From Ketogulonicigenium vulgare WSH-001 (GTDB lineage: Bacteria; Pseudomonadota; Alphaproteobacteria; Rhodobacterales; Rhodobacteraceae): a stretch of 64,000 bases of DNA. The stretch lies in NCBI RefSeq assembly GCF_000223375.1, contig NC_017384.1:2505001-2569000 (forward strand), written 5' to 3'. The first letter of the stretch is position 1. Each line of letters starts with the position of its first letter. The position numbers and the translations under genes were made by a program. A model generated the notes under the pieces. That model saw only the letters and a list, made by a program, of their open reading frames with translations. It was not told the DNA's origin and made no database searches. Below, in pieces: positions 11,159 through 19,784 of the stretch.

Positions 11159-13036
11159 ATGAAAACCTCGATTGCGACCGTCTCGATCTCGGGGACGTTT
11201 CAGGACAAGCTGGCGGCGATTGCGGCGGCGGGCTTTCATGGGATCGAAATCTTTGAACAGGATTTCCTCGCCTCGGATCTGTCCCCGCGCGAGGCGGCGC
11301 GCATGGTGCGCGATCATGGGCTCGACATCACGATCTTTCAGCCGTTTCGCGATTTCGAAGGGCTGCCCGCGCCTTTGCGCCAGCGCGCCTTTTCGCGGGC
11401 CGAGCGTAAATTCGACCTGATGGCCGAGCTGGGCACAGATCTGGTGCTGTTCTGCTCGTCGGTGCATCCGGCGGCTTTGGGCGGGATCGACCGCGCCGCC
11501 GATGACTTTCGCGCGCTGGGCGAGATTGCGGCGACGCGGGGCATCCGTGTGGGATATGAGGCTTTGTGCTGGGGCAAGCATGTCGACGATCACCGCGATG
11601 CATGGGAGGTGGTGCGCCGCGCCGATCATCCCAATATCGGCCTGATCCTTGATAGTTTTCATACACTTGGACGCAAGATCGACCCCGAGACCATCCGGCG
11701 CATTCCGGGGGATAAGATCTTTTTCGTGCAGCTTGCCGATGCGCCTGCGATCCCGATGGATCTGCTGTATTGGTCGCGCCACTTTCGCAATATGCCGGGC
11801 GAGGGGGATCTGGATGTCACTGCCTTTACCCGCGCCGTGCTGGCCACGGGCTATGACGGGCCGCTCAGCCTCGAGATCTTCAACGACCAGTTCCGGGCGG
11901 GGCGTCCGCGCCTGGTGGCGCAATCGGGCTATCGCAGCCTGATGGCACTGATGGATCAGGTCAGGCGCGCCGAACCCAGCCTGTCGGTGCCCTTGCCAAA
12001 CATGCCCGCGCCCGCCGCCGTCCGTGCCGTCGAGTTTTTGGAATTCGCCAGCAGCAAGGCGGATGCGGCCGCATTGGATCAGGTGCTGGGTGCCGCAGGG
12101 TTCAGCGTCGCGGGGCGGCACCGCAGCAAACCCGTCACTTTGTGGCGGCAAGGCGCGGTGAATCTGCTGGTGAACACCAGCAGCGCGGATTTCAACCTGA
12201 CCAGCTGGAGCACCCACGGCACCACCGTGTCGGAAATCGGATTGACCATGCCGGACGCGAAAGACACGGCGACGCGGGCGATGGCGCTGGGCGCGCAGGC
12301 GCATGTCAGCGCACCCCATGCGACGGGCGAGCGGGACTTTCCTGGTATTCGCCATGCCGGTGGTAGCGTTTTGCGGTTTTTGGATGCCGGACAGGCCTCG
12401 ATCTGGGACAGTGATTTCGATGTGACGGCGCCCGCGCCCGTTGGCATCGGTATCCAGCGGGTGGATCATATCGCGCAAACGATGGCCTATGACGAAATGC
12501 TCAGCTGGTCATTGTTTTACACCACGCTGTTCGAGGCGACGCGCGCGCCGATGGTGGATGTGATCGACCCCGATGGTCTGGTGCGCAGCCAAGCGCTGCA
12601 AAGCGGCGCGCTGCGGGTCACGTTGAATGGGGCCGAGGCGCGGCGCACGCTGGCCGGTCAATTTATCGAGGAAACCTATGGTGCCTCGGTGCAGCATATC
12701 GCCTTTGAAACGCAGGATATTTTTGCAACGGCTGCGGCGCTTGCCGCGCGCGGCTTCCCGGTGCTGCAAATCGGCGACAATTATTACGGTGATCTGGCGG
12801 CCCGCTTTGGCCTGCCCGCGGATGAGGTCGCGCAGCTACAGGCGCTGAACCTGCTATATGACGAAGACGGAGCGGGGCGATTCTGGCAGGTGTTCAGCCG
12901 TCCGCTGGCGGGCGGGCTGTTTCTAGAGATCGTTCAGCGCGCGGGCGGCTATAGTGGCTATGGCGGCCCGAACGCGCCCTTTCGCATTGCCGCGATGAAG
13001 CGCCACCTGCGGCCGGCGGGCCTGCCCAAGCGTTAA
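11159..13036 (+). CDS. quiC: 3-Dehydroshikimate dehydratase, fused isomerase-like/HPPD-like
   Basis: 625 residues from ATG 11159. The N-terminal ~280 residues are a xylose-isomerase-like TIM barrel (GFHGIEIFEQDFL, GYEALCWGKHVDD, LILDSFH). The C-terminal half is a vicinal-oxygen-chelate domain like 4-hydroxyphenylpyruvate dioxygenase (VDHIAQTM, QHIAFET, FLEIVQR holding the H, H, E metal ligands). This architecture is that of QuiC, which dehydrates 3-dehydroshikimate to protocatechuate. A dehydroquinase and a shikimate dehydrogenase nearby support it. The stop overlaps the opposing dehydrogenase stop by 4 nt. Upstream, an inverted repeat (atgatt/aatcat, 11100-11115) may be an operator. Confidence 0.85.
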   Translation: MKTSIATVSISGTFQDKLAAIAAAGFHGIEIFEQDFLASDLSPREAARMVRDHGLDITIFQPFRDFEGLPAPLRQRAFSRAERKFDLMAELGTDLVLFCSSVHPAALGGIDRAADDFRALGEIAATRGIRVGYEALCWGKHVDDHRDAWEVVRRADHPNIGLILDSFHTLGRKIDPETIRRIPGDKIFFVQLADAPAIPMDLLYWSRHFRNMPGEGDLDVTAFTRAVLATGYDGPLSLEIFNDQFRAGRPRLVAQSGYRSLMALMDQVRRAEPSLSVPLPNMPAPAAVRAVEFLEFASSKADAAALDQVLGAAGFSVAGRHRSKPVTLWRQGAVNLLVNTSSADFNLTSWSTHGTTVSEIGLTMPDAKDTATRAMALGAQAHVSAPHATGERDFPGIRHAGGSVLRFLDAGQASIWDSDFDVTAPAPVGIGIQRVDHIAQTMAYDEMLSWSLFYTTLFEATRAPMVDVIDPDGLVRSQALQSGALRVTLNGAEARRTLAGQFIEETYGASVQHIAFETQDIFATAAALAARGFPVLQIGDNYYGDLAARFGLPADEVAQLQALNLLYDEDGAGRFWQVFSRPLAGGLFLEIVQRAGGYSGYGGPNAPFRIAAMKRHLRPAGLPKR

Positions 13037-13860
13037 GCTGCGGGTGCCAGCAGGGCGCGGCGCAGTGCGGCGGGGTCAACCGAGGCCCCGGTGAACAGGC
13101 GAAACGCGTCGATGCCTTGGTGAAAGAACAGCTCGTATCCGGTCAGGATGTCTAGGCCAGCGGCCTGCGCCTCGCGCAGAAACTGAGTCTCGACCGGGGT
13201 GTAAACCGCATCAAACGCCCAGTCGCGACCGGCAAGCAGGTGTTCTGGAAAGGCCGAGCCGTTGATCCCGCCCATGCCCAGCGGTGTCGAATTGACCAAC
13301 CCGCGCGCACCCTCGCAAGCGGCCGTGATCGAGGGCGCAAGACGCAGATCCAGACTGGGCTGATAGGCGGCAAGCGCGGTGATCAGCGCCTGCGCGCGGG
13401 CCGTGTCGGGATCATAGATCGCAAGCCGCGCCGCCCCCAGATCCGCCAATGCAAAGGCCACGGCCTTGCCCACCCCGCCCGCACCAGCCATCGCGACCGC
13501 GCCCGGTTTCGCCCCCCCAAATCGCTGGCGAAAGGCGGCGGCAAAGCCCGAATAGTCGGTATTATGTCCCACGGGGGTATCGCCGAAAATCACCGTATTA
13601 CAGGCGCCTAGCGCAGCGACGGCGGGCTGCGGGATTTGCAGCATGGGCGTGACGCGCTCTTTATACGGATAGGTGATGTTCAGCCCGTGATAGCCGTTGT
13701 CGTGGGCCCAGGCGAACAATGCGTCGAAATCGCGGTTCTGCGCGGCGGGGATCAGCAGGTCGTAACTGACATCAAGCCCCGCCAGCGCGCCGGCCAGACG
13801 ATGCAGGGCCGGCGATTGCGATTGTTTGATATTGTCACCGATCAACCCCAGCCTGATCAC
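13033..13860 (-). CDS. Shikimate/quinate 5-dehydrogenase, probably NAD-dependent
   Basis: 275 residues, the AroE fold. Substrate residues are in the SQSPALH motif near residue 14, NITYPYK near 62 and NTDYSG near 101. The nucleotide loop is GAGGVGKA near 128. The strand that normally carries the NADPH-selecting NRT motif reads YDPDTARAQ, with Asp in place, as in the NAD-using quinate/shikimate dehydrogenase of Corynebacterium. Together with QuiC and the TRAP transporter this suggests a catabolic rather than biosynthetic enzyme. The start is GTG 13860, preceded by aaggagcgg. Its stop shares bases with the quiC stop. Confidence 0.85.
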   Translation of the reverse strand: MIRLGLIGDNIKQSQSPALHRLAGALAGLDVSYDLLIPAAQNRDFDALFAWAHDNGYHGLNITYPYKERVTPMLQIPQPAVAALGACNTVIFGDTPVGHNTDYSGFAAAFRQRFGGAKPGAVAMAGAGGVGKAVAFALADLGAARLAIYDPDTARAQALITALAAYQPSLDLRLAPSITAACEGARGLVNSTPLGMGGINGSAFPEHLLAGRDWAFDAVYTPVETQFLREAQAAGLDILTGYELFFHQGIDAFRLFTGASVDPAALRRALLAPAA

Positions 13861-13963
13861 GTCCCGCTCCTTCGCGCTGCATTCGCGCGAAGGATATGAT
13901 TTGGCAATCTGTATTTCAAATGCTGTTTTTCATTTTATCGGTTGTTTTTGAATTTATGGGCGG

Positions 13964-14650
13964 TCAGGCGATTGTTCCGGTGGCCAGCGCGTGATCCAAC
14001 CCGCCCTGCACATGTCGCTCTAATACCGCACGGGCCATTGGCGCATCACGATCCAGCGCGGCCTGCAACAGAATCTTATGCTCGCCTGCCGCGATATCAC
14101 CGCGATGGGATAGGGCAATCATTTGATAACGCAGGTATTTGTCGAAAATCGCCGCATGTGTGTCCATCAAGACCTGCGAGCCGCAGGCCGAGATCAGCGC
14201 CTGATGGAATTCCCAGTCATAGCGCTTCCACAACTCGGTCTGCGACATGTCGCCGGTGGCCATGCGGCGTTCCAGCGTTGCCAGCTTGTGATGGCTGGCG
14301 ACGATATCGCCCTCCCATTCGACGCCGCCCGCGGCAAAGGACTGCTCAAGCGCATGGGTTTCCAACAGCAGGCGTAAGGCCGCGACTTCTTTCAGGTTTT
14401 CGACAGAAACGGGTGCGACTTCAAAGCCGCGCTGACCTTCGGCGACAACCAGATCCTCGGATGAAAGCCTGTTCAAGATTTCGCGCAGAGTGCTGATGCT
14501 GATGCCATAGCTGTCGCGCAGACCATCAAGCTTCAGCTTTTGCCGTGGGCGCAGGCGACCAAAGATAATATCCGACCTGATCCGGCGATAAGCGTTTTCA
14601 CTGATGGTCAGGCCAGCGGCGCTTTCGCCGTCGTTTTCTGCACGTGTCAT
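13964..14650 (-). CDS. GntR-family regulator, FCD effector domain (copy 1)
   Basis: 228 residues. Winged helix at about 20-85 (AYRRIRSDIIFGRL, ISISTLREILNRL) then an all-helical FCD domain, whose Asp/His metal ligands are visible as YDWEFHQAL and later GEHKI and ERHV. FCD regulators respond to carboxylic acids. It lies next to and parallel to a second regulator of identical length, between the dehydrogenase and the divergent TRAP operon, so it probably controls quinate/shikimate use. Confidence 0.88.
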   Translation of the reverse strand: MTRAENDGESAAGLTISENAYRRIRSDIIFGRLRPRQKLKLDGLRDSYGISISTLREILNRLSSEDLVVAEGQRGFEVAPVSVENLKEVAALRLLLETHALEQSFAAGGVEWEGDIVASHHKLATLERRMATGDMSQTELWKRYDWEFHQALISACGSQVLMDTHAAIFDKYLRYQMIALSHRGDIAAGEHKILLQAALDRDAPMARAVLERHVQGGLDHALATGTIA

Positions 14651-14680
14651 GATATTGCGGCAATCTCTGATGAAACTGCC

Positions 14681-15367
14681 TTATGATAGCGGCGTTGCAG
14701 GCAGCAGGCCATTCCTGATCGTATGTTCGACGCAGGCATGGATATGACGGCTGAGGATCGCCGCTGCCGCATCCGCGTCGCGGCGCAGCGCGCAATCCAG
14801 CAAGGCGCGATGTTCGTCCGCTGCGACCTCGCCACGAAAGATCACCGCGATAATCTGATAGCGCAGGTATTGGTCAAAGATGCGCGCATGGGTCGCCAGC
14901 AGCACCTGCGAGCCGCAGCCCCCGATCAGCGCGCGGTGAAAAGCCCAGTCATACCGCTTCCAATCGGCGGCGTGATCGCGCCCGCCTGCCAGCATTTTCG
15001 CTTCCAGCCGCGACAGGCGATGATGCGCGGCCAGCACTTCGGCTTCCCATTCGACATCGCCGCGCTGAAAGGATTGTCGCAGCGCGTATGTTTCCAGAAA
15101 GTCGCGCATGGCGGCGATATCGCGGAAATTCTGCTGCGACACCGGCGTGACGGTAAAGCCCTTTTGCCCCTCGGCCTGCACCAGACCTTCGGCGCAAAGA
15201 CGATAGAGGATTTCCCGTAACGTGCTGACACTGATATCATAATGTTGGCGCGCCTGATCCAGCTTTAGCCGTAGGGCGGGCGCCAAGCGGCCAAAGATGA
15301 TATCGCTGCGAATCCGCTGATAGGCGCTTTCGCCAGCGGTCAGGCCAAGGGGATCGGCGTCGGTCAC
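14681..15367 (-). CDS. GntR-family regulator, FCD effector domain (copy 2)
   Basis: 228 residues, clearly a paralogue of the gene 30 nt downstream: the same SAYQRIRSDIIFGRL helix, STLREILYRL recognition helix and KRYDWAFHRALI metal motif. It starts with GTG at 15367 and is transcribed away from the TRAP operon, an arrangement typical of an autoregulated local regulator. The pair probably arose by tandem duplication. Which of the two acts on which promoter cannot be read from sequence. Confidence 0.88.
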   Translation of the reverse strand: MTDADPLGLTAGESAYQRIRSDIIFGRLAPALRLKLDQARQHYDISVSTLREILYRLCAEGLVQAEGQKGFTVTPVSQQNFRDIAAMRDFLETYALRQSFQRGDVEWEAEVLAAHHRLSRLEAKMLAGGRDHAADWKRYDWAFHRALIGGCGSQVLLATHARIFDQYLRYQIIAVIFRGEVAADEHRALLDCALRRDADAAAAILSRHIHACVEHTIRNGLLPATPLS

Positions 15368-15563
15368 AGCATCATCCTATGCGGGTTACGGGCCAAGTCT
15401 ATCGACAGCACCTTGCCGCAACAAGCGCGGTGCGGGTGAATGATGTAATCTAAAATATATGATGATTTCAAATTTAACTATTGATCGGTTATTCGTCTTG
15501 TGTAGGCTTTGCGTCACGACGGCAGTGGAGGGCCGTCAAGACGAAATCAGGGAGGAGGACGTA

Positions 15564-16550
15564 ATGACGCATGCGTTGACAAGACGTCTGCTGCTGTCGG
15601 CAGGTGCTGCGCTGGCTTTGATGACCAGCGCGCCCGCGATGGCGCAGTCTAACGTGCCGCTACGGTTTTCGGCGGTTTTTTCACAGCAAGACATCCGCGC
15701 CGAGATGATGGAGCGTTTCGCCGCAGCACTTGGCGAGGGCTTTGATTTTCAGGGCTATTATGGCGCGACTTTGTTCCGCCAAGGCACGGAACTCGTGGCC
15801 TTGCAGCGCGGCAATCTGGAAATGGGCAATATCGCCCCGCAGGATATTTCCGAGCAATTGCCCGAATGGTCGGTGCTGACCTCGGCCTATCTGTTCCGCG
15901 ACGCCGATCATCTGGTGACCTTTTTCCAAAGCGAAGCGGGCGAGCAGATGAAGCAACTGGCCGAGGATCGCCTGAATATCCGCGTGCTGGGCCCGACCTA
16001 TTTCGGGGTGCGTCATGTGGGCCTGCGCGGGGATCGCGCGGTCAATACGCCTGCCGATCTGGCCGGGGTGCGGCTGCGGATGCCGGGCGGCGATTCGTGG
16101 CAGTTCCTGGGGCAGGCTTTGGGCGCGAACCCGACGCCCGTCGCCTATGCCGAGGTTTATACCGCGCTGCAAACCGGCGCGATCGACGGCCAAGACAACC
16201 CGATGCCCAACGTCCAGAACATGAAGTTCTATGAGGTGATGGACCAGATCGTAAAGACGGCGCATCTGGTGGGCTTTGACGTGCTGACCATTTCGAAATC
16301 GTCATGGGACAGCCTGACGCCCGAACAGCAGGCACAGGTGCAGGCCGCCGCGGACGAGGCGATTGCCTGGTCGAACGCCCAACATCTGCAGAACGAGGCT
16401 GATCTGATCGCCTTTTTCGAGGGCGAGGGTCTGGCGATTGTCGAGCCTGATCTGGATGCGTTCCGCACCCATGCCCAAGAGCTGTATCAGACCTCGGGCA
16501 TGGCCGCGCGCTGGCCCGAAGGTATCGTCGAGCAGATCAACGGTCTTTAA
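15564..16550 (+). CDS. dctP: TRAP transporter substrate-binding protein DctP (1)
   Basis: 328 residues from ATG 15564, which has a strong ggaggagg site 5 nt upstream; an in-frame ATG at 15459 would add 35 residues before the signal peptide and is rejected. Signal peptide RRLLLSAGAALALMTSAPAMA. The mature protein has DctP-family elements: GYYGATLFRQGTELVALQ, GVRLRMPGG, YAEVYTALQTGAIDGQDNP. The conserved Arg in LRMP binds the ligand carboxylate. It delivers an organic acid to the DctQM permease encoded downstream. Confidence 0.92.
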   Translation: MTHALTRRLLLSAGAALALMTSAPAMAQSNVPLRFSAVFSQQDIRAEMMERFAAALGEGFDFQGYYGATLFRQGTELVALQRGNLEMGNIAPQDISEQLPEWSVLTSAYLFRDADHLVTFFQSEAGEQMKQLAEDRLNIRVLGPTYFGVRHVGLRGDRAVNTPADLAGVRLRMPGGDSWQFLGQALGANPTPVAYAEVYTALQTGAIDGQDNPMPNVQNMKFYEVMDQIVKTAHLVGFDVLTISKSSWDSLTPEQQAQVQAAADEAIAWSNAQHLQNEADLIAFFEGEGLAIVEPDLDAFRTHAQELYQTSGMAARWPEGIVEQINGL

Positions 16551-16614
16551 CGGTCGCGGCGCGCCGTGCCCTTGGTGGCACGGCGCATTTTCGCAGCGTC
16601 GCGAGGGGGAAAAC

Positions 16615-17136
16615 ATGCGACTATCTGCAATTGGCGGCTGGCTGGTGCGCCGGGCCGAGAATATCCAAGCCCTGATGCTGGCCGTGATGTTCTTTGCCTT
16701 TATCATTCAGGTCGTCTTTCGCTATTTCTTCAACCTGCCAACGGGTTGGACGTCCGAGCTGACGGTCATCATGTGGCTGTGGATGGTGCTATGGGGGGCC
16801 GCCTTTGTCGCCCGTGAGGACGAAGAAATCCGGTTCGATCTGCTGTATGGATCGGTGCGCAAGGGGCTACAGCGTGTCTTTGTCATCGCGACCGCGCTGG
16901 TGCTGATCACGCTGTTCCTCGTCTCGCTGCCCGCCAGTTGGGACTATGTGACCTTCATGAAAATCCAGTCCTCGGCCTATCTCAAGATCCGGTTTGACTG
17001 GCTGTTCTCGATCTACATCATTTTTGTCGTGGCGGTTGTGTGCCGCTATCTGTGGCTGCTGTGGCAGGCCGTGGTGGTGCGCCGCACCCCGCCTGCGACC
17101 GCCGAACAAGACGATATCACGGGACACTCGATATGA
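16615..17136 (+). CDS. dctQ: TRAP transporter small permease DctQ
   Basis: 173 residues with four predicted membrane helices (MLAVMFFAFIIQVVFRYF, LTVIMWLWMVLWGAAF, FVIATALVLITLFLV, YIIFVVAVVCRYLWL), the DctQ layout. The start at 16615 is chosen for the gaggggg site and the family's N-terminus; a longer frame reads back into dctP. Its TGA overlaps the dctM ATG (ATGA). Confidence 0.9.
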   Translation: MRLSAIGGWLVRRAENIQALMLAVMFFAFIIQVVFRYFFNLPTGWTSELTVIMWLWMVLWGAAFVAREDEEIRFDLLYGSVRKGLQRVFVIATALVLITLFLVSLPASWDYVTFMKIQSSAYLKIRFDWLFSIYIIFVVAVVCRYLWLLWQAVVVRRTPPATAEQDDITGHSI

Positions 17137-18434
17137 GCCTGACCGATCCCTTTACCGCCTGTATCGTCTTGCTGATCACATTGGCGGTCCTTGGCCTGCC
17201 GGTGGCCTATGCGATGATCTTGGCCTCGATCCTCTATCTGCTGATGGCGGGCCTCGATATGGGCACGGCGGCCGAACAACTGCTGAATTCCATGTACACC
17301 AGCTATACGATGCTGGCGGTGCCGCTGTTCATCCTTGCGGCCGAGCTGATGAACTCAGGTTCGATGACGACGCGGCTGACCAATTTCGCCAATGCGCTGG
17401 TTGGCCGGTTTCGCGGCGGGCTGGCGCAGGTGAACGTGCTGCAATCGCTGCTGTTTGCGGGCATGTCGGGATCTGCCATCGCGGATGCGGGCGGCATGGG
17501 CAAAATGATGATGCGCATGATGACGCAAGAGGGGAAATATACGCCCTCATTCGCCGCCGCGCTGACCGCTGTGACCGCTGTCGTGGCCCCGATCCTGCCG
17601 CCGTCGATTCCGATGGTGATCTATGCTTTGGTCTCGAACGTCTCGATCGGCTATCTGTTTTTGGGCGGCATCCTGCCCGGTCTGCTGATCTCGGCCAGCC
17701 AGATGCTGATCGTCGGCTGGAGCGCGCGGCGCAACAACTTTCCGACCGAGGCGCCGGTGCCGGTGCGCGAGTTGCCGATGATCACGCTGCGCGCGCTGCC
17801 GGCGTTGTTGCTGCCGGTGGTGCTGATCGTGGGCCTGCGCGGCGGGGTGATGACCCCGACCGAGGCGGCAGCGGTCGCGGCGGGCTATGCGTTATTCGTC
17901 TCGGTCGTCATCTATCGCGATGTGGGCCTGCGGGAATTCTATGCCTCGCTGCTGTCTGCGGCGCGCACCACCACATCCATCGGGATGCTGATCGCCGCGG
18001 CTTTGGTGTTCAACTATATCGTCACGGTCGAGAATATCCCCAATAGTATCAGCCGATTCCTACTGGGTTTCGATCTGACGCCGCTGACTTTCCTGCTGAT
18101 CGTGAATGTCATTCTGCTGCTGATCGGCGCGGTGCTCGAGGGCTCGACGATCATTCTGATCATCGTGCCGGTGCTGATCCCGACCGCTGCGGCGCTGGGC
18201 ATTGATCCGATCCATTTTGGCGTCGTCGTGGTGTTCAACGTGATGATCGGCCTGGTGACGCCGCCCTATGGCTTGCTGCTGTTCGTGGTCAAGCGTGTCT
18301 CGGGCGCGTCGATGGGGGCGATTTTGCGCGATACGATGCCCTTCCTGCTGGGGCTGATCGCAGCGCTGCTGCTGATCACGCTGATCCCTGACATCGTTCT
18401 CTTTATGCCGCGTATGTTCGGCTATTCGGGCTGA
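17133..18434 (+). CDS. dctM: TRAP transporter large permease DctM
   Basis: 433 residues, about 12 membrane helices, the normal size of the DctM subunit that carries the sodium-coupled transport path. Recognisable segments are MYTSYTMLAVPLFILAAELM near residue 52 and AGMSGSAIADAGGMGKMM near 110. It starts on the ATGA overlap with dctQ and is followed after 14 nt by the dehydroquinase, so transport and metabolism are in one transcript. Confidence 0.93.
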   Translation: MSLTDPFTACIVLLITLAVLGLPVAYAMILASILYLLMAGLDMGTAAEQLLNSMYTSYTMLAVPLFILAAELMNSGSMTTRLTNFANALVGRFRGGLAQVNVLQSLLFAGMSGSAIADAGGMGKMMMRMMTQEGKYTPSFAAALTAVTAVVAPILPPSIPMVIYALVSNVSIGYLFLGGILPGLLISASQMLIVGWSARRNNFPTEAPVPVRELPMITLRALPALLLPVVLIVGLRGGVMTPTEAAAVAAGYALFVSVVIYRDVGLREFYASLLSAARTTTSIGMLIAAALVFNYIVTVENIPNSISRFLLGFDLTPLTFLLIVNVILLLIGAVLEGSTIILIIVPVLIPTAAALGIDPIHFGVVVVFNVMIGLVTPPYGLLLFVVKRVSGASMGAILRDTMPFLLGLIAALLLITLIPDIVLFMPRMFGYSG

Positions 18435-18448
18435 TCTGAGGAAAGACC

Positions 18449-18901
18449 ATGACCAACACCATCTATATTCTGAACGGCCCGAACCTGAACCGTCTGGGCA
18501 AGCGCGAGCCGCATATCTATGGCCATACCACCTTGGCCGAGGTCGAGGCGCTCTGCCGCAATACTGCTGGCGCGGACGTGCAGATCCGCTTTCACCAATC
18601 AAACCGCGAATACGAGCTGATCGACTGGGTCCATGAGGCAACCGAGGAGGGGGCGGCAGGCATCATCATCAACCCCGCCGCCTTCACCTTTACCTCGATC
18701 GCGATTCTGGATGCGCTCAAGCAATTCGACGGCCCGATTATCGAATTGCATATCTCGAATGTGCACCGGCGCGAGGCGATCTATCACAATTCGCTGGTGT
18801 CAAAGGTGGCAACAGCGGTGATGGCGGGCCTTGGGCCACGCGGCTACGCCACGGCTGTCGGCGCGATGCAGGATCTGATCGCCGCAAAGGCGCAATCATG
18901 A
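18449..18901 (+). CDS. aroQ: Type II 3-dehydroquinate dehydratase
   Basis: 150 residues. Interconverts 3-dehydroquinate and 3-dehydroshikimate in a dodecameric flavodoxin-like enzyme. Conserved motifs: [18 protein letters not shown] with the catalytic Arg/Tyr, [16 protein letters not shown], and [11 protein letters not shown] with the active-site His. The segment usually NPGAYTHTS reads NPAAFTFTS, so the conserved His there is replaced by Phe. Between a TRAP transporter and a lactonase and opposite QuiC, it probably works in catabolism. SD gagga precedes the ATG. Its stop overlaps the next start (ATGA). Confidence 0.88.
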   Translation: MTNTIYILNGPNLNRLGKREPHIYGHTTLAEVEALCRNTAGADVQIRFHQSNREYELIDWVHEATEEGAAGIIINPAAFTFTSIAILDALKQFDGPIIELHISNVHRREAIYHNSLVSKVATAVMAGLGPRGYATAVGAMQDLIAAKAQS

Positions 18902-19776
18902 CGGCCCCTGTCGAGGTGGTCCATCATTTTACCCGCGACAAGCTGGGCGAGACGCCGCTGTGGTGCGATCGTCGTCAGCAATTGCTGTGGGTCGATATCG
19001 AACAGCCCCGCTTGCAAAGCTTTGATCCGGCGACGGGCAGGCATCAGGCACTGGGTGTCGATTGCGACTGGCTTGGGTCCCATGCGCTATGTGCCGACGG
19101 GCGACGGCTGATCGCCAAGGATCTGGCGCTGCATCTGATGGACGAGGATAGCGGCAAGATGACGCCCTTTGCCGTGATTGAGACCGGTGTCGATAACCGG
19201 CTGAACGATGGCCGTGTTGACCGCTGGGGGCGGCTGTGGATCGGCACCATGGACAACCAATTGCACCGCCCGCAAGGCGCGCTTTATCGGGTGGCGGGCA
19301 GCGGCCGTGTCGACAAGATCGCGGGTGATGTCATCGTCTCGAACGGAATCGCGTTTTCGCCTGACGGGCGGCAGATGCATTTCACCGATACGCGGCGCTA
19401 TATGTCCTGGGTCTATGATATCGACCCGGATGATGGCGAGATCACCGGCCGCCGCCTGTGGGCGGATTACAGCGCCACCAAAGATCGCCCCGATGGCGCG
19501 GCGATGGATGTGGATGGATGTCTGTGGGCGGCGTTCTTTGGCGGTGGCAAGATCGTCCGCTATCGCCCCGATGGTCAGATCGACTTCGAGATTCCGCTGC
19601 CGATATCGAACCCAACCTGCCTGTGTTTTGGCGGGCCGGATTTGCGCACGCTTTATATCACGACCGCGTTCAAATTCCTGAACAGCACCCAATTGCAGCG
19701 CGAGCCTTTGGCCGGCGCGCTTTTGGCCATCGAAGGCATCGGGCAGGGCCTGCCCGAGCATCGTTTCACCCTATGA
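18898..19776 (+). CDS. SMP-30/gluconolactonase family lactonase
   Basis: 292 residues, a six-bladed beta-propeller hydrolase of the SMP-30/LRE family. Divalent-metal ligands are visible as GETPLW (Glu), RLNDGRVD (Asn), [11 protein letters not shown] (Asn) and DGAAMD (Asp). Members open sugar lactones such as gluconolactone. No signal peptide, so cytosolic. It begins on an ATGA overlap with aroQ and leads directly into a second binding-protein gene. In a quinate/shikimate operon its substrate could be a lactone of a cyclic hydroxy acid, but that is speculation. Confidence 0.85.
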   Translation: MTAPVEVVHHFTRDKLGETPLWCDRRQQLLWVDIEQPRLQSFDPATGRHQALGVDCDWLGSHALCADGRRLIAKDLALHLMDEDSGKMTPFAVIETGVDNRLNDGRVDRWGRLWIGTMDNQLHRPQGALYRVAGSGRVDKIAGDVIVSNGIAFSPDGRQMHFTDTRRYMSWVYDIDPDDGEITGRRLWADYSATKDRPDGAAMDVDGCLWAAFFGGGKIVRYRPDGQIDFEIPLPISNPTCLCFGGPDLRTLYITTAFKFLNSTQLQREPLAGALLAIEGIGQGLPEHRFTL

Positions 19777-19784
19777 GGTTCCCC

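Noticed and set aside
13861..15563. A shared operator for the GntR regulators (atttcaaat near 13910 and 15466)
   Set aside because: Only a 9-bp AT word is common and it is absent before quiC; expected by chance in AT-rich spacers.
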